Shown in pieces: positions 1 to 11,150 of a stretch of DNA of 64,000 nucleotides. The DNA lies in assembly GCF_051014685.1 (NCBI RefSeq), contig NW_027478438.1, forward strand, positions 1,426,001 to 1,490,000, in the 5' to 3' direction. Origin of the DNA: Ptiloglossa arizonensis (lineage: Eukaryota > Arthropoda > Insecta > Hymenoptera > Colletidae). The notes beneath the pieces are model-generated. The model was not told the origin of the DNA. It saw only the letters and a program-made list of their open reading frames with translations, and made no database searches. The position numbers and the translations under genes were made by a program. Each line of letters opens with the position of its first letter. The stretch's first letter is position 1.

Positions 1-266
1 AATTTCTCGAGTTCTCAATCCGTTCGCGAGATATGGGAGTTTGAAGTTATGGAACGGTTGAGAATCCATCAAAATTTTCGCAAGTCTGATTCCCGAAACC
101 AATAACTACTATGGCCTAGGGGAAAAGTACACATACCGTTGTAATCGGGCAAGTTTCTACTTTCAGATGCAACAGGAATTTCTCGAGTTCGTCAATCCGT
201 TCGCGAGATATGGGAGTTTGAAATTAAGGAACGTTTGAGAAACCATCAAAATTTTCGCAAGTCTGA
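1..266 (+). repeat. Copy of 2831-3096 (offset 2830 bp)
   Basis: This segment starts with the 176 bp GTTCTCAA monomer carrying the GAAGTTATGGAACGG variant and continues into a unit with GGGCAAGTTTCTAC. The same succession begins at 2831. The match ends where this copy has GTCTGATTCCCG and the other has GTCTGATACTCG. The offset is 16 monomers minus 2 bp, so it was produced by in-register exchange within the array. Confidence 0.75.
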
Positions 267-487
267 TTCCCGAAACCAATAACTACTATGGCCTAGGGGA
301 AAAGTACACACACCATTGTAATCGGGCGAGTTTCTGCTTTCAGATGCAAAAAGAATTTCTCGAGTTCGTCAATTCGTTCGCGAGATATGGGAGTTTGAAG
401 TTAAGGAATGGTTGAGAAACCATCAAAATTTTCGCAAGTCTGATTCCCGAAACCAATAACTACAAAGGCCTAGGGGAAAAATACACA

Positions 488-504
488 TACCGTTGTAATC
501 GGGC
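488..504 (+). other. CENP-B-box-like 17-mer (representative)
   Basis: The 17 bases here, TACCGTTGTAATCGGGC, align without gaps to the CENP-B box pattern NTTCGNNNNANNCGGGN. Seven of the nine essential positions match: C4, G5, A10 and C13-G16. T2 and T3 are replaced by A and C. The element sits at monomer positions 135 to 151 and recurs through the window, often with CCG changed to CCA, which loses G5. It could be coincidence, since functional CENP-B outside mammals is not well established. Confidence 0.35.
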
Positions 505-584
505 AAGTTTCTACTTTCAGATGCAACAGGAATTTCTCGTGTTCGTCAATCCATTCGCGAGATATGGGAGTTTGAAATTAAGGA

Positions 585-600
585 ATGGTTGAGAAACCAT
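585..600 (+). other. Inverted repeat ATGGTT-GAGA-AACCAT (representative)
   Basis: This is an example of a dyad present in most standard monomers, at monomer positions 55 to 70. ATGGTT and AACCAT are perfect reverse complements separated by the four bases GAGA. As DNA it could extrude a small hairpin. In plus-strand RNA it would form a 6 bp stem closed by a GNRA-type tetraloop. Monomers with AACCACC, AACGCTTGAG or ATATCATC weaken or lose the stem. The sequence symmetry is certain; any role is inference. Confidence 0.8.
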
Positions 601-601
601 C

Positions 602-609
602 AAAATTTT
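602..609 (+). other. A4T4 palindrome, one per monomer (representative)
   Basis: AAAATTTT occurs at monomer positions 72 to 79, directly after the inverted repeat, in most units. AnTn tracts are known to curve DNA, and one such tract every 177 bp could help phase nucleosomes. Some monomers carry AAAATATTC or AAAATTATC instead. A phasing role is inferred, not shown. Confidence 0.7.
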
Positions 610-1124
610 CGCCAGTCTGATTCCCGAAACCAATAACTACTATGGGCTAGGGGAAAAGTACACACCCCATTGTAATCGGGCGAGTTTCTGCTTTCAGATG
701 CAACAAGAATTTCTCGAGTTCGTCAATTCGTTCGCGAGATATGGGAGTTTGAAGTTAAGAAATGGTTGAGCAACCATCAAAATTTTCGCAAGTCTGATTC
801 CCGAAACCAATAACTACGAAGGCCTAGGGGAAAAGTACACGTACCGTTGAAATCGGGTGAGTTTCTGCTTTCACATGCAATAAGAATTTCTCGTGTTCGT
901 CAATCCGTTCGCGAGATATGGGAGTTTGAAATTAAGGAATGGTTGAGATATCATCAAAATTTTCGCTGGTCTGATACTCGAAACCAATAACTGGAATGGC
1001 CTAGGGGAAAAGTACACACACCATTGTAATCGGGCGAGTTTCTACTTTCAGATGCAACAGGAATTTCTCGAGTTCTCAATCCGTTCGCGAGATATGGGAG
1101 TTTGAAGTTATGGAACGGTTGAGA

Positions 1125-1477
1125 ATCCATCAAAATTTTCGCAAGTCTGATTCCCGAAACCAATAACTACTATGGCCTAGGGAAAAAGTACACACACCAT
1201 TGTAATCGGGCGAGTTTCTAGTTTCAGATGCAACCGGAATTTCTCGAGTTCGTCAATCCGTTCGCGAGATATGGGGGTTTGAAGTTAAGGAATGGTTAAG
1301 AAACCATCAAAATATTCGCAACTCTGATTCCCGAAACCAATAACTACAAAGGCCTAGGGGAAAAGTGCACGTACCGTTGAAATCGGTCGAGTTTCTGCTT
1401 TCACATGCAATAGGAATTTCTCGTGTTCGTCAATCCGTTCGCGAGATATGGGAGTTTGAAGTTAAGGAATGGTTGAG
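1125..1477 (+). repeat. Duplicated segment, left copy (offset 885 bp)
   Basis: It matches 2010 to 2362, an offset of exactly 5 monomers. Shared unusual variants are CCTAGGGAAAAAGTAC, TTTCTAGTTT, GATGCAACCGG, ATGGGGGTTTG, GGTTAAGAAACC and AATCGGTCGAG. One difference seen is TAGTTTCAG here against TAGTTTGAG in the right copy. Confidence 0.82.
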
Positions 1478-2055
1478 AAACCATCAAAATTTTCGCAAGT
1501 CTGATTCCCGAAACCAATAACTACTATGGCCTAGGGGAAAAGTACACACACCATTGTAATCGGGCGAGTTTCTGCTTTCAGATGCAAAAAGAATTTCTCG
1601 AGTTCGTCAATTCGTTCGCGAGATATGGGAGTTTGAAGTTAAGGAATGGTTGAGAAACCATCAAAATTTTCGCAAGTCTGATTCCCGAAACCAATAACTA
1701 CAAAGGCCTAGGGGAAAAATACACATACCGTTGTAATCGGGCAAGTTTCTACTTTCAGATGCAACAGGAATTTCTCGTGTTCGTCAATCCATTCGCGAGA
1801 TATGGGAGTTTGAAATTAAGGAATGGTTGAGAAACCATCAAAATTTTCGCCAGTCTGATTCCCGAAACCAATAACTACTATGGGCTAGGGGAAAAGTACA
1901 CACCCCATTGTAATCGGGCGAGTTTCTGCTTTCAGATGCAACAAGAATTTCTCGAGTTCGTCAATTCGTTCGCGAGATATGGGAGTTTGAAGTTAAGAAA
2001 TGGTTGAGCAACCATCAAAATTTTCGCAAGTCTGATTCCCGAAACCAATAACTAC
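1473..2055 (+). repeat. Duplicated segment, right copy (offset 1238 bp)
   Basis: This is the partner of 235 to 817. Its right end passes straight into the 2010 to 2362 copy of the 885 bp duplication, so the first 2.3 kb records at least two overlapping exchange events. Confidence 0.85.
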
Positions 2056-2140
2056 TATGGCCTAGGGAAAAAGTACACACACCATTGTAATCGGGCGAGT
2101 TTCTAGTTTGAGATGCAACCGGAATTTCTCGAGTTCGTCA

Positions 2141-3730
2141 ATCCGTTCGCGAGATATGGGGGTTTGAAGTTAAGGAATGGTTAAGAAACCATCAAAATAT
2201 TCGCAACTCTGATTCCCGAAACCAATAACTACAAAGGCCTAGGGGAAAAGTGCACGTACCGTTGAAATCGGTCGAGTTTCTGCTTTCACATGCAATAGGA
2301 ATTTCTCGTGTTCGTCAATCCGTTCGCGAGATATGGGAGTTTGAAGTTAAGGAATGGTTGAGCAACCATCAAAATTATCGCAAGTCTGATACTCGGAACC
2401 AATAACTACTATGGCCTAGGGGAAAAGTACACACACCGTTGTAATCGGGCGAGTTTCTACTTTCAGATGCAACAGGAATTTCTAGAGTTCGTCAATCCGT
2501 TCGCGAGATATGGGAGTTAGAAGTTGAGGAATGGTTTAGAAACCATCAAAATTTTCGCAAGTCTGATTCCCGAAACCAATAACTACGAAGGCCTAGGGGA
2601 AAAATACGCATACCGTTGTAATCGGGCGAGTTTCTACTTTCAGATGCAACAGGAATTTCTCGAGTTCGTCAATCCGTTCGCGAGATATGGGAGTTTGAAA
2701 TTAAGGAATGGTTGAGATATCATCAAAATTTTCGCTGGTCTGATACTCGAAACCAATAACTGGAATGGCCTAGGGGAAAAGTACACACACCTTTGTAATC
2801 GGGCGAGTTTCTACTTTCAGATGCAGCAGGAATTTCTCGAGTTCTCAATCCGTTCGCGAGATATGGGAGTTTGAAGTTATGGAACGGTTGAGAATCCATC
2901 AAAATTTTCGCAAGTCTGATTCCCGAAACCAATAACTACTATGGCCTAGGGGAAAAGTACACATACCGTTGTAATCGGGCAAGTTTCTACTTTCAGATGC
3001 AACAGGAATTTCTCGAGTTCGTCAATCCGTTCGCGAGATATGGGAGTTTGAAATTAAGGAACGTTTGAGAAACCATCAAAATTTTCGCAAGTCTGATACT
3101 CGAAACCAATAACTACTATGGCCTAGGGGAAAAGTACACACACCATTGTAATCGGGCGAGTTTCTACTTTCACATGCAATAAGAATTTCTCGTGTTCGTC
3201 AATCCATTCGCGAGATATGGGAGTTTGAAGTTAAGGAATGGTTGAGAAACTATCAAAATTTTCGCAAGTCTGATTCCCGAAACCAATAACTACTATGGCC
3301 TAGGGGAAAAGTACACACACCATTGCAATCGGGCGAGTTTCTACTTTCAGATGCAACAGGAATTTCTCGAGTTCTCAATCCGTTCGCGAGATATGGGAGT
3401 TTGAAGTTATTGAACGGTTGAGAATCCATCAAAATTTTCGCAAGTCTGATTCCCGAAACCAATAACTACTACGGCATAGGGGAAAAATACACATACCGTT
3501 GTAATCGGGCGAGTTTCTACTTTCAGATGCAACAGGAATTTCTCGAGTTCGTCAATCCGTTCGCGAGATATGGGAGTTTGAAGTTAAGGAATGGTTGAGA
3601 TATCATCAAAATTTTCGCTGGTCTGATACTCGAAACCAATAACTGGAATGGCCTAGGGGAAAAGTACACACACCATTGTATTCGGGCGAGTTTCTACTTT
3701 CAGATGCAACAGGAATTTCTCGAGTTCTCA
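2141..3730 (+). repeat. 1590 bp higher-order repeat, copy 1 (9 monomers)
   Basis: Nine monomers, including three 176 bp ones, give 1590 bp. Markers recur at exactly +1590: GTGCACGTACCG with AATCGGTCGAG, GCAACCATCAAAATTATCGC, GGGAGTTAGAAGTTGAGG, and GAGATATCATC with TCGCTGGTCTG. The left boundary is where the sequence before ATCCGTTCGC stops matching the other copies (GTTCGTCA here, GTTCTCA in copy 2). This copy differs at scattered bases, for example GAAATACGCATACC and GATGCAGCAGG. Confidence 0.88.
2831..3096 (+). repeat. Copy of 1-266 inside the 1590 bp repeat
   Basis: The segment lies within copy 1 of the 1590 bp repeat and is nearly the same as the first 266 bases of the window. Block A to the left of 2141 is therefore built from the same monomer variants in a different order. 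Confidence 0.72.
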
Positions 3731-5320
3731 ATCCGTTCGCGAGATATGGGGGTTTGAAGATAAGGAATGGTTTAGAAACCATCAAAATATTCGCAACTCT
3801 GATTCCCGAAACCAATAACTACAAAGGCCTAGGGGAAAAGTGCACGTACCGTTGAAATCGGTCGAGTTTCTGCTTTCACATGCAATAGGAATTTCTCGTG
3901 TTCGTCAATCCGTTCGCGAGATATGGGAGTTTGAAGTTAAGGAATGGTTGAGCAACCATCAAAATTATCGCAAGTCTGATACTCGGAACCAATAACTACT
4001 ATGGCCTAGGGGAAAAGTACACACACCGTTGTAATCGGGCGAGTTTCTACTTTCAGATGCAACAGGAATTTCTCGAGTTCGTCAATCCGTTCGCGAGATA
4101 TGGGAGTTAGAAGTTGAGGAATGGTTTAGAAACCATCAAAATTTTCGCAAGTCTGATTCCCGAAACCAATAACTACGAAGGCCTAGGGGAAAAATACACA
4201 TACCGTTGTAATCGGGCGAGTTTCTACTTTCAGATGCGACAGGAATTTCTCGAGTTCGTCAATCCGTTCGCGAGATATGGGAGTTTGAAATTAAGGAATG
4301 GTTGAGATATCATCAAAATTTTCGCTGGTCTGATACTCGAAACCAATAACTGGAATGGCCTAGGGGAAAAGTACACACACCATTGTAATCGGGCGAGTTT
4401 CTACTTTCAGATGCAACAGGAATTTCTCGAGCTCTCAATCCGTTCGCGAGATATGGGAGTTTGTAGTTATGGAACGGTTGAGAATCCATCAAAATTTTCG
4501 CAAGTCTGATTCCCGAAACCAATAACTACTATGGCCTAGGGGAAAAGTACACATACCGTTGTAATCGGGCAAGTTTCTACTTTCAGATGCAACAGGAATT
4601 TCTCGAGTTCGTCAATCCGTTCGCGAGATATGGGAGTTTGAAGTTAAGGAACGTTTGAGAAACCATCAAAATTTTCGCAAGTCTGATACTCGAAACCAAT
4701 AACTACTATGGCCTAGGGGAAAAGTACACACACCATTGTAATCGGGCGAGTTTCTACTTTCACATGCAATAAGAATTTCTCGTGTTCGTCAATCCATTCG
4801 CGAGATATGGGAGTTTGAAGTTAAGGAATGGTTGAGAAACTATCAAAATTTTCGCAAGTCTGATTCCCGAAACCAATAACTACTATGGCCTAGGGGAAAA
4901 GTACACACACCATTGCAATCGGGCGAGTTTCTACTTTCAGATGCAACAGGAATTTCTCGAGTTCTCAATCCGTTCGCGAGATATGGGAGTTTGAAGTTAT
5001 TGAACGGTTGAGAATCCATCAAAATTTTCGCAAGTCTGATTCCCGAAACCAATAACTACTACGGCCTAGGGGAAAAATACACATACCGTTGTAATCGGGC
5101 GAGTTTCTACTTTCAGATGCAACAGGAATTTCTCGAGTTCGTCAATCCGTTCGCGAGATATGGGAGTTTGAAATTAAGGAATGGTTGAGATATCATCAAA
5201 ATTTTCGCTGGTCTGATACTCGAAACCAATAACTGGAATGGCCTAGGGGAAAAGTACACACACCATTGTATTCGGGCGAGTTTCTACTTTCAGATGCAAC
5301 AGGAATTTCTCGAGTTCTCA
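3731..5320 (+). repeat. 1590 bp higher-order repeat, copy 2
   Basis: It has the same succession of nine monomers as copy 1. Copies 2 and 3 look closer to each other than to copy 1: both have GATGCGACAGG (4233 and 5823) and GAGCTCTCAATCC. This suggests that the most recent duplication produced this pair. A visible difference is GGTTTAGAAACC here against GGTTAAGAAACC in copy 3. Confidence 0.88.
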
Positions 5321-6650
5321 ATCCGTTCGTGAGATATGGGGGTTTGAAGATAAGGAATGGTTAAGAAACCATCAAAATATTCGCAACTCTGATTCCCGAA
5401 ACCAATAACTACAAAGGCCTAGGGGAAAAGTGCACGTATCGTTGAAATCGGTCGAGTTTCTGCTTTCACATGCAATAGGAATTTCTCGTGTTCGTCAATC
5501 CGTTCGCGAGATATGGGAGTTTGAAGTTAAGGAATGGTTGAGCAACCATCAAAATTATCGCAAGTCTGATACTCGGAACCAATAACTACTATGGCCTAGG
5601 GGAAAAGTACACACACCGTTGTAATCGGGCGAGTTTCTACTTTCAGATGCAACAGGAATTTCTCGAGTTCGTCAATCCGTTCGCGAGATATGGGAGTTAG
5701 AAGTTGAGGAATGGTTTAGAAACCATCAAAATTTTCGCAAGTCTGATTCCCGAAACCAATAACTACGAAGGCCTAGGGGAAAAATACACATACCGTTGTA
5801 ATCGGGCGAGTTTCTACTTTCAGATGCGACAGGAATTTCTCGAGTTCGTCAATCCGTTCGCGAGATATGGGAGTTTGAAATTAAGGAATGGTTGAGATAT
5901 CATCAAAATTTTCGCTGGTCTGATACTCGAAACCAATAACTGGAATGGCCTAGGGGAAAAGTACACACACCATTGTAATCGGGCGAGTTTCTACTTTCAG
6001 ATGCAACAGGAATTTCTCGAGCTCTCAATCCGTTCGCGAGATATGGGAGTTTGAAGTTATGGAACGGTTGAGAATCCATCAAAATTTTCGCAAGTCTGAT
6101 TCCCGAAACCAATAACTACTATGGCCTAGGGGAAAAGTACACATACCGTTGTAATCGGGCAAGTTTCTACTTTCAGATGCAACAGGAATTTCTCGAGTTC
6201 GTCAATCCGTTCGCGAGATATGGGAGTTTGAAGTTAAGGAACGTTTGAGAAACCATCAAAATTTTCGCAAGTCTGATACTCGAAACCAATAACTACTATG
6301 GCCTAGGGGAAAAGTACACACACCATTGTAATCGGGCGAGTTTCTACTTTCACATGCAATAAGAATTTCTCGTGTTCGTCAATCCATTCGCGAGATATGG
6401 GAGTTTGAAGTTAAGGAATGGTTGAGAAACTATCAAAATTTTCGCAAGTCTGATTCCCGAAACCAATAACTACTATGGCCTAGGGGAAAAGTACACACAC
6501 CATTGCAATCGGGCAAGTTTCTACTTTCAGATGCAACAGGAATTTCTGGAGTTCTCAATCCGTTCGCGAGATATGGGAGTTTGAAGTTATGGAACGGTTG
6601 AGAATCCATCAAAATTTTCGCAAGTCTGATTCCCGAAACCAATAACTACT
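5321..6650 (+). repeat. 1590 bp higher-order repeat, copy 3 (incomplete)
   Basis: It follows copy 2 for about 7.5 monomers. Differences accumulate from about 6512 (GGGCAAG, then CTGGAG at 6547) and the succession departs near 6650, where copy 2 continues with CTACGGCC and this one with CTATGGCC plus a GCAACAAGAATTT unit. The following monomers resume a related order, shortened by one unit: the TTAGAAGTTGAGG marker recurs 1414 bp after its previous occurrence. Confidence 0.82.
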
Positions 6651-7426
6651 ATGGCCTAGGGGAAAAGTACACACACCATTGCAATCGGGCGAGTTTCTGC
6701 TTTCAGATGCAACAAGAATTTCTCGAGTTCGTCAATTCGTTCGCGAGATATGGGAGTTTGAAGTTAAGGAATGGTTGAGCAACCATCAAAATTTTCGCAA
6801 GTCTGATTCCCGAAACCAATAACTACGAAGGCCTAGGGGAAAAATACACATACCGTTGTAATCGGGCGAGTTTCTACTTTCAGATGCAACAGGAATTTCT
6901 CGAGTTCGTCAATCCGTTCGCGAGATATGGGAGTTTGAAGCTAAGCAATGGTTGAGCAACCATCAAAATTATCGCAAGTCTGATACTCGGAACCAATAAC
7001 TACTATGGCCTAGGGGAAAAGTACACACACCGTTGTAATTGGGCGAGTTTCTACTTTCAGATGCAACAGGAATTTCTCGAGTTCGTCAATCCGTTCGCGA
7101 GATATGGGAGTTAGAAGTTGAGGAATGGTTTAGAAACCATCAAAATTTTCGCAAGTCTGATTCCCGAAACCAATAACTACGAAGGCCTAGGGGAAAAATA
7201 CACATACCGTTGTAATCGGGCGAGTTTCTACTTTCAGATGCAACAGGAATTTCTCGAGTTCGTCAATCCGTTAGCGAGATATGGGAGTTTGAAATTAAGG
7301 AATGGTTGAGATATCATCAAAATTTTCGCTGGTCTGATACTCGAAACCAAGAACTGGAATGGCCTAGGGGAAAAGCACACACACCATTGTATTCGGGCGA
7401 GTTTCTACTTTCAGATGCAACAGGAA

Positions 7427-7993
7427 TTTCTCGAGTTCGTCAATCCGTTCGCGAGATATGGGAGTTTGAAGTTAAGGAACGTTTGAGAAACCATCAAAAT
7501 TTTCGCAAGTCTGATACTCGGAACCAATAACTACTATGGCCTAGGGGAAAAGTACACACACCATTGCAATCGGGCGAGTTTCTGCTTTCAGATGCAACAA
7601 GAATTTCTCGAGTTCGTCAATTCGTTCGCGAGATATGGGAGTTTGAAGTTAAGGAATGGTTGAGCAACCATCAATATTTTCGCAAGTCTGATTCCCGAAA
7701 CCAATAACTACGAAGGCCTAGGGGAAAAGTACACGTACCGTTGAAATCGGGCGAGTTTCTGCTTTCACATGCAATAAGAATTTCTCGTGTTCGTCAATCC
7801 ATTCGCGAGATATGGGAGTTTGAAGTTAAGGAATGGTTGAGAAACCATCAAAATTTTCGCAAGTCTGATTCCCGAAACCAATAACTGCTATGGCCTAGGG
7901 GAAAAGTACACACACCATTGTAATCGGGCGAGTTTCTGCTTTCAGATGCAACAAGAATTTCTCGAGTTCGTCAATTCGTTCGCGAGATATGGG
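7427..7993 (+). repeat. Duplicated segment, left copy (offset 1414 bp)
   Basis: It matches 8841 to 9407, an offset of 8 monomers minus 2 bp. Shared markers are GGAACGTTTGAG, GATACTCGGAACC, CATTGCAATCGGG, GATGCAACAAG and CACATGCAATAAG. Differences include CAATATTTTCGC here against CAAAATTTTCGC in the right copy. Confidence 0.8.
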
Positions 7994-8371
7994 AGATTGA
8001 AATTAAGGAATGGTTGAGAAATCATCAAAATTTTCGCTGGTCTGATACTCGAGACCAATAACTGGAATGGCCTAGGGGAAAAGTACACACACCATTGTAA
8101 TCGGGCTAGTTTCTACTTTCAGATGCAACAGGAATTTCTCGATTTCTCAATCCGTTCGCGAGATATGGGAGTTTGAAGTTATGGAACGGTTGAGAATCCA
8201 TCAAAATTTTCGCAAGTCTGATTCCCGAAACCAATAACTACTATGGCCTAGGGGAAAAGTACACACACCATTGTAATCGGGCGAGTTTCTACTTTCAGAT
8301 GCAACAGGAATTTCTCGAGTTCGTCAAACCGTTCGCGAGATATGGGAGTTTGAAGTTAAGGAATGGTTGAG
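7963..8371 (+). repeat. Duplicated segment, left copy (offset 1591 bp)
   Basis: It matches 9554 to 9962, 9 monomers minus 2 bp. Shared variants are GGAGATTGAAATTAAGG, GAGAAATCATC, CTCGAGACC, TCTCGATTTCTCAATCC and GTCAAACCGTTCG. Next to the 1414 bp duplication, this means one extra monomer separates the two markers in the right copy. Confidence 0.78.
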
Positions 8372-8840
8372 CAACCAACAAAATTTTCGCAAGTCTGATT
8401 CCCGAAACCAATAACTACGAAGGCCTAGGGGAAAAATACACATACCGTTGTAATCGGGCGAGTTTCTACTTTCAGATGCAACAGGAATTTCTCGAGTTCG
8501 TCAATCCGTTCCCGAGATATGGGAGTTTGAAGTTAAGGAATGGTTGAGATATCATCAAAATTTTCGCTGGTCTGATACTCGAAACCAATAACTGGAATGG
8601 CCTAGGGGAAAAGTACACACACCATTGTAATCGGGCGAGTTTCTACTTTCAGATGCAACAGGAATTTCTCGAGTTCTCAATCCGTTCGCGAGATATTGGA
8701 GTTTGAAGTTATGGAACGGTTGAGAATCCATCAAAATTTTCGCAAGTCTGATTCCCGAAACCAATAACTACTATGGCCTAGGGGAAAAGTACACACACCA
8801 TTGGAATCGGGCGAGTTTCTACTTTCAGATGCAACCGGAA

Positions 8841-9962
8841 TTTCTCGAGTTCGTCAATCCGTTCGCGAGATATGGGAGTTTGAAGTTAAGGAACGTTTGA
8901 GAAACCATCAAAATTTTCGCAAGTCTGATACTCGGAACCAATAACTACTATGGCCTAGGGGAAAAGTACACACACCATTGCAATCGGGCGAGTTTCTGCT
9001 TTCAGATGCAACAAGAATTTCTCGAGTTCGTCAATTCGTTCGCGAGATATGGGAGTTTGAAGTTAAGGAATGGTTGAGCAACCATCAAAATTTTCGCAAG
9101 TCTGATTCCCGAAACCAATAACTACGAAGGCCTAGGGGAAAAGTACACGTACCGTTGAAATCGGGCGAGTTTCTGCTTTCACATGCAATAAGAATTTCTC
9201 GTGTTCGTCAATCCATTCGCGAGATATGGGAGTTTGAAGTTAAGGAATGGTTGAGAAACCATCAAAATTTTCGCAAGTCTGATTCCCGAAACCAATAACT
9301 ACTATGGCCTAGGGGAAAAGTACACACACCATTGTAATCGGGCGAGTTTCTGCTTTCAGATGCAACAAGAATTTCTCGAGTTCGTCAATTCGTTCACGAG
9401 ATATGGGAGTTTGAAGTTAAGGAATGGTTGAACAACCATCAAAATTTTCGCAAGTCTGATTCCCGAAACCAATAACTACGAAGGCCTAGGGGAAAAATAC
9501 ACATACCGTTGTAATCGGGCGAGTATCTACTTTCAGATGCAACAGGAATTTCTCGAGTTCGTCAATTCGTTCGCGAGATATCGGAGATTGAAATTAAGGA
9601 ATGGTTGAGAAATCATCAAAATTTTCGCTGGTCTGATACTCGAGACCAATAACTGGAATGGCCTAGGGGAAAAGTACACACACCATTGTAATCGGGCGAG
9701 TTTCTACTTTCAGATGCAACAGGAATTTCTCGATTTCTCAATCCGTTCGCGAGATATGGGAGTTTGAAGTTATGGAACGGTTGAGAATCCATCAAAATTT
9801 TCGCAAGTCTGATTCCCGAAACCAATAACTACTATGGCCTAGGGGAAAAGTACACACACCATTGTAATCGGGCGAGTTTCTTCTTTCAGATGCAACAGGA
9901 ATTTCTCGAGTTCGTCAAACCGTTCGCGAGATATGGGAGTTTGAAGTTAAGGAATGGTTGAG
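8841..9962 (+). repeat. Right copies of the 1414 and 1591 bp duplications
   Basis: The span 8841 to 9407 copies 7427 to 7993, and 9554 to 9962 copies 7963 to 8371. Between them lies one monomer absent from the left copy, carrying GAACAACCATC and GAGTATCTAC. It ends just before the block A to mosaic transition. Confidence 0.75.
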
Positions 9963-10210
9963 AAACCATCAAAATATTCGCAACTCTGATTCCCGAAACC
10001 AATAACTACAAAGGCCCAGGGGAAAAGTACACGTACCGTTGAAACCGGGCGAGTTTCTGCTTTCACATGCAATAGGAATTTCTCGTGTTCGTCAATCCGT
10101 TCGCGAGATATGGGAGTTTGAAGTTAAGGAACGTTTGAGAAACCATCAAAATTTTCGCAAGTCTGATACTCGAAACCAATAACTACTATGGCCTAGGGCA
10201 AAAATACACA

Positions 10211-10227
10211 TTCCGTTGTAATCGGGC
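10211..10227 (+). other. Best CENP-B-box-like match
   Basis: Here the usual TACCG is TTCCG, so eight of the nine essential CENP-B box positions match (only T3 is C). It is the closest version I noticed. A single base change in one monomer could easily be chance, so function is not claimed. Confidence 0.35.
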
Positions 10228-11150
10228 GAGTTTCTGCTTTCACATGCAACAGGAACTTCTCGAATTCGTCAATCCGTTCGCGAGATATGGGAGTTTGAAG
10301 TTAAGGAACGCTTGAGGAGCCATCAAAATTTTCGCAAGTCAGATACTCGAAACCAATAACTACTATGGCCTAGGGGAAAAGTACACACACCATTGTAATC
10401 GAGCGAGTTTCTTCTTTCAGATGCAACAGGAATTTCTCGTGTTCGTCAATCCGTTCGCGAGATATGGGAGTTTGATGTTAAGGAATGGTTGAGAAACCAC
10501 CAAAATTTTCGCAAGTTTGATACTCAAAACCAATAGCTACTATGGCCTAGGGCAAAAATACACACACTGCTGTAATCGGGCGAGTTTCTGCTTTCCGATG
10601 CAATAGGAATTTCTCGTGTTCGACAATCCGTTCGCGAGGTATGGGAGTTTGAAGTTAAGGATTGGTTGAGAAACCATCAAAATTTTCGTAAGTTTGATAC
10701 CCGAAACCAATAACTACAAAGGGCGACGTGAAAAAATACACATACCGTTGTAATCGGGCGAGTTTCTACTTTCAGATGCAACAGGAATTTCTCGAGTTCG
10801 TCAATCCGTTCGCGAGATATGGGAGTTTGATGTTAAGGAATGGTTGAGAAACCATCAAAATTTTCGCACCTCTGATTCCCGAAACCAATAACTACAAAGG
10901 CCTAGGGGAAAAGTACACATACCGTTGAAATCGGGCGAGTTTCTGCCTTCAGATGCAATAGGAATTTCTCGTGTTCGTCAATCCGTTCGCGAGGTATGTG
11001 TGTTTGAAGTTAAGGAATGGTTGAGAAACCATCAAAATTTTCGCATGTCTGATACTCGAAACCATTAAATACAATGGCCTAGGGGAAAAATACACATACC
11101 GTTGTAATCCGGCGAGTTTCTACTTTCAGATGAGACAGGAATTTCTCGAG

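Larger units (their letters stand above)
235..817 (+). repeat. Duplicated segment, left copy (offset 1238 bp)
   Basis: It matches 1473 to 2055, an offset of 7 monomers minus 1 bp. Diagnostic shared variants are GATGCAAAAAGAATTT (344 and 1582), the CCATTCGCGAG unit, and the rare TGGGCTAGGGG plus CACCCCATTG pair (664 and 1902). The match breaks at 818, where ACTACGAAGG faces ACTACTATGG. Confidence 0.85.
1..10140 (+). repeat. Block A: monomer subfamilies of the left 10 kb
   Basis: This block is marked by variants that are rare or absent further right: GCAACAAGAATTT, CACATGCAATAAGAATTT, GGTTTGAAG with a following TTAAGAAACC, and frequent 176 bp monomers in which GTTCGTCAA has become GTTCTCAA. 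Inside it lie a 1590 bp higher-order repeat and several smaller duplications, annotated separately. The right edge is gradual: from about 10.14 kb the forms GGGCAAAAATAC and CGACGGG begin to appear. No gene is present. Confidence 0.8.

Noticed and set aside
2524..2715. Plus-strand ORFs of 60 to 82 codons (for example here, 7306-7530, 50724-50972)
   Set aside because: They overlap the minus-strand ones, cross monomer boundaries and recur wherever the same variants recur. They are by-products of the repeat, not genes.
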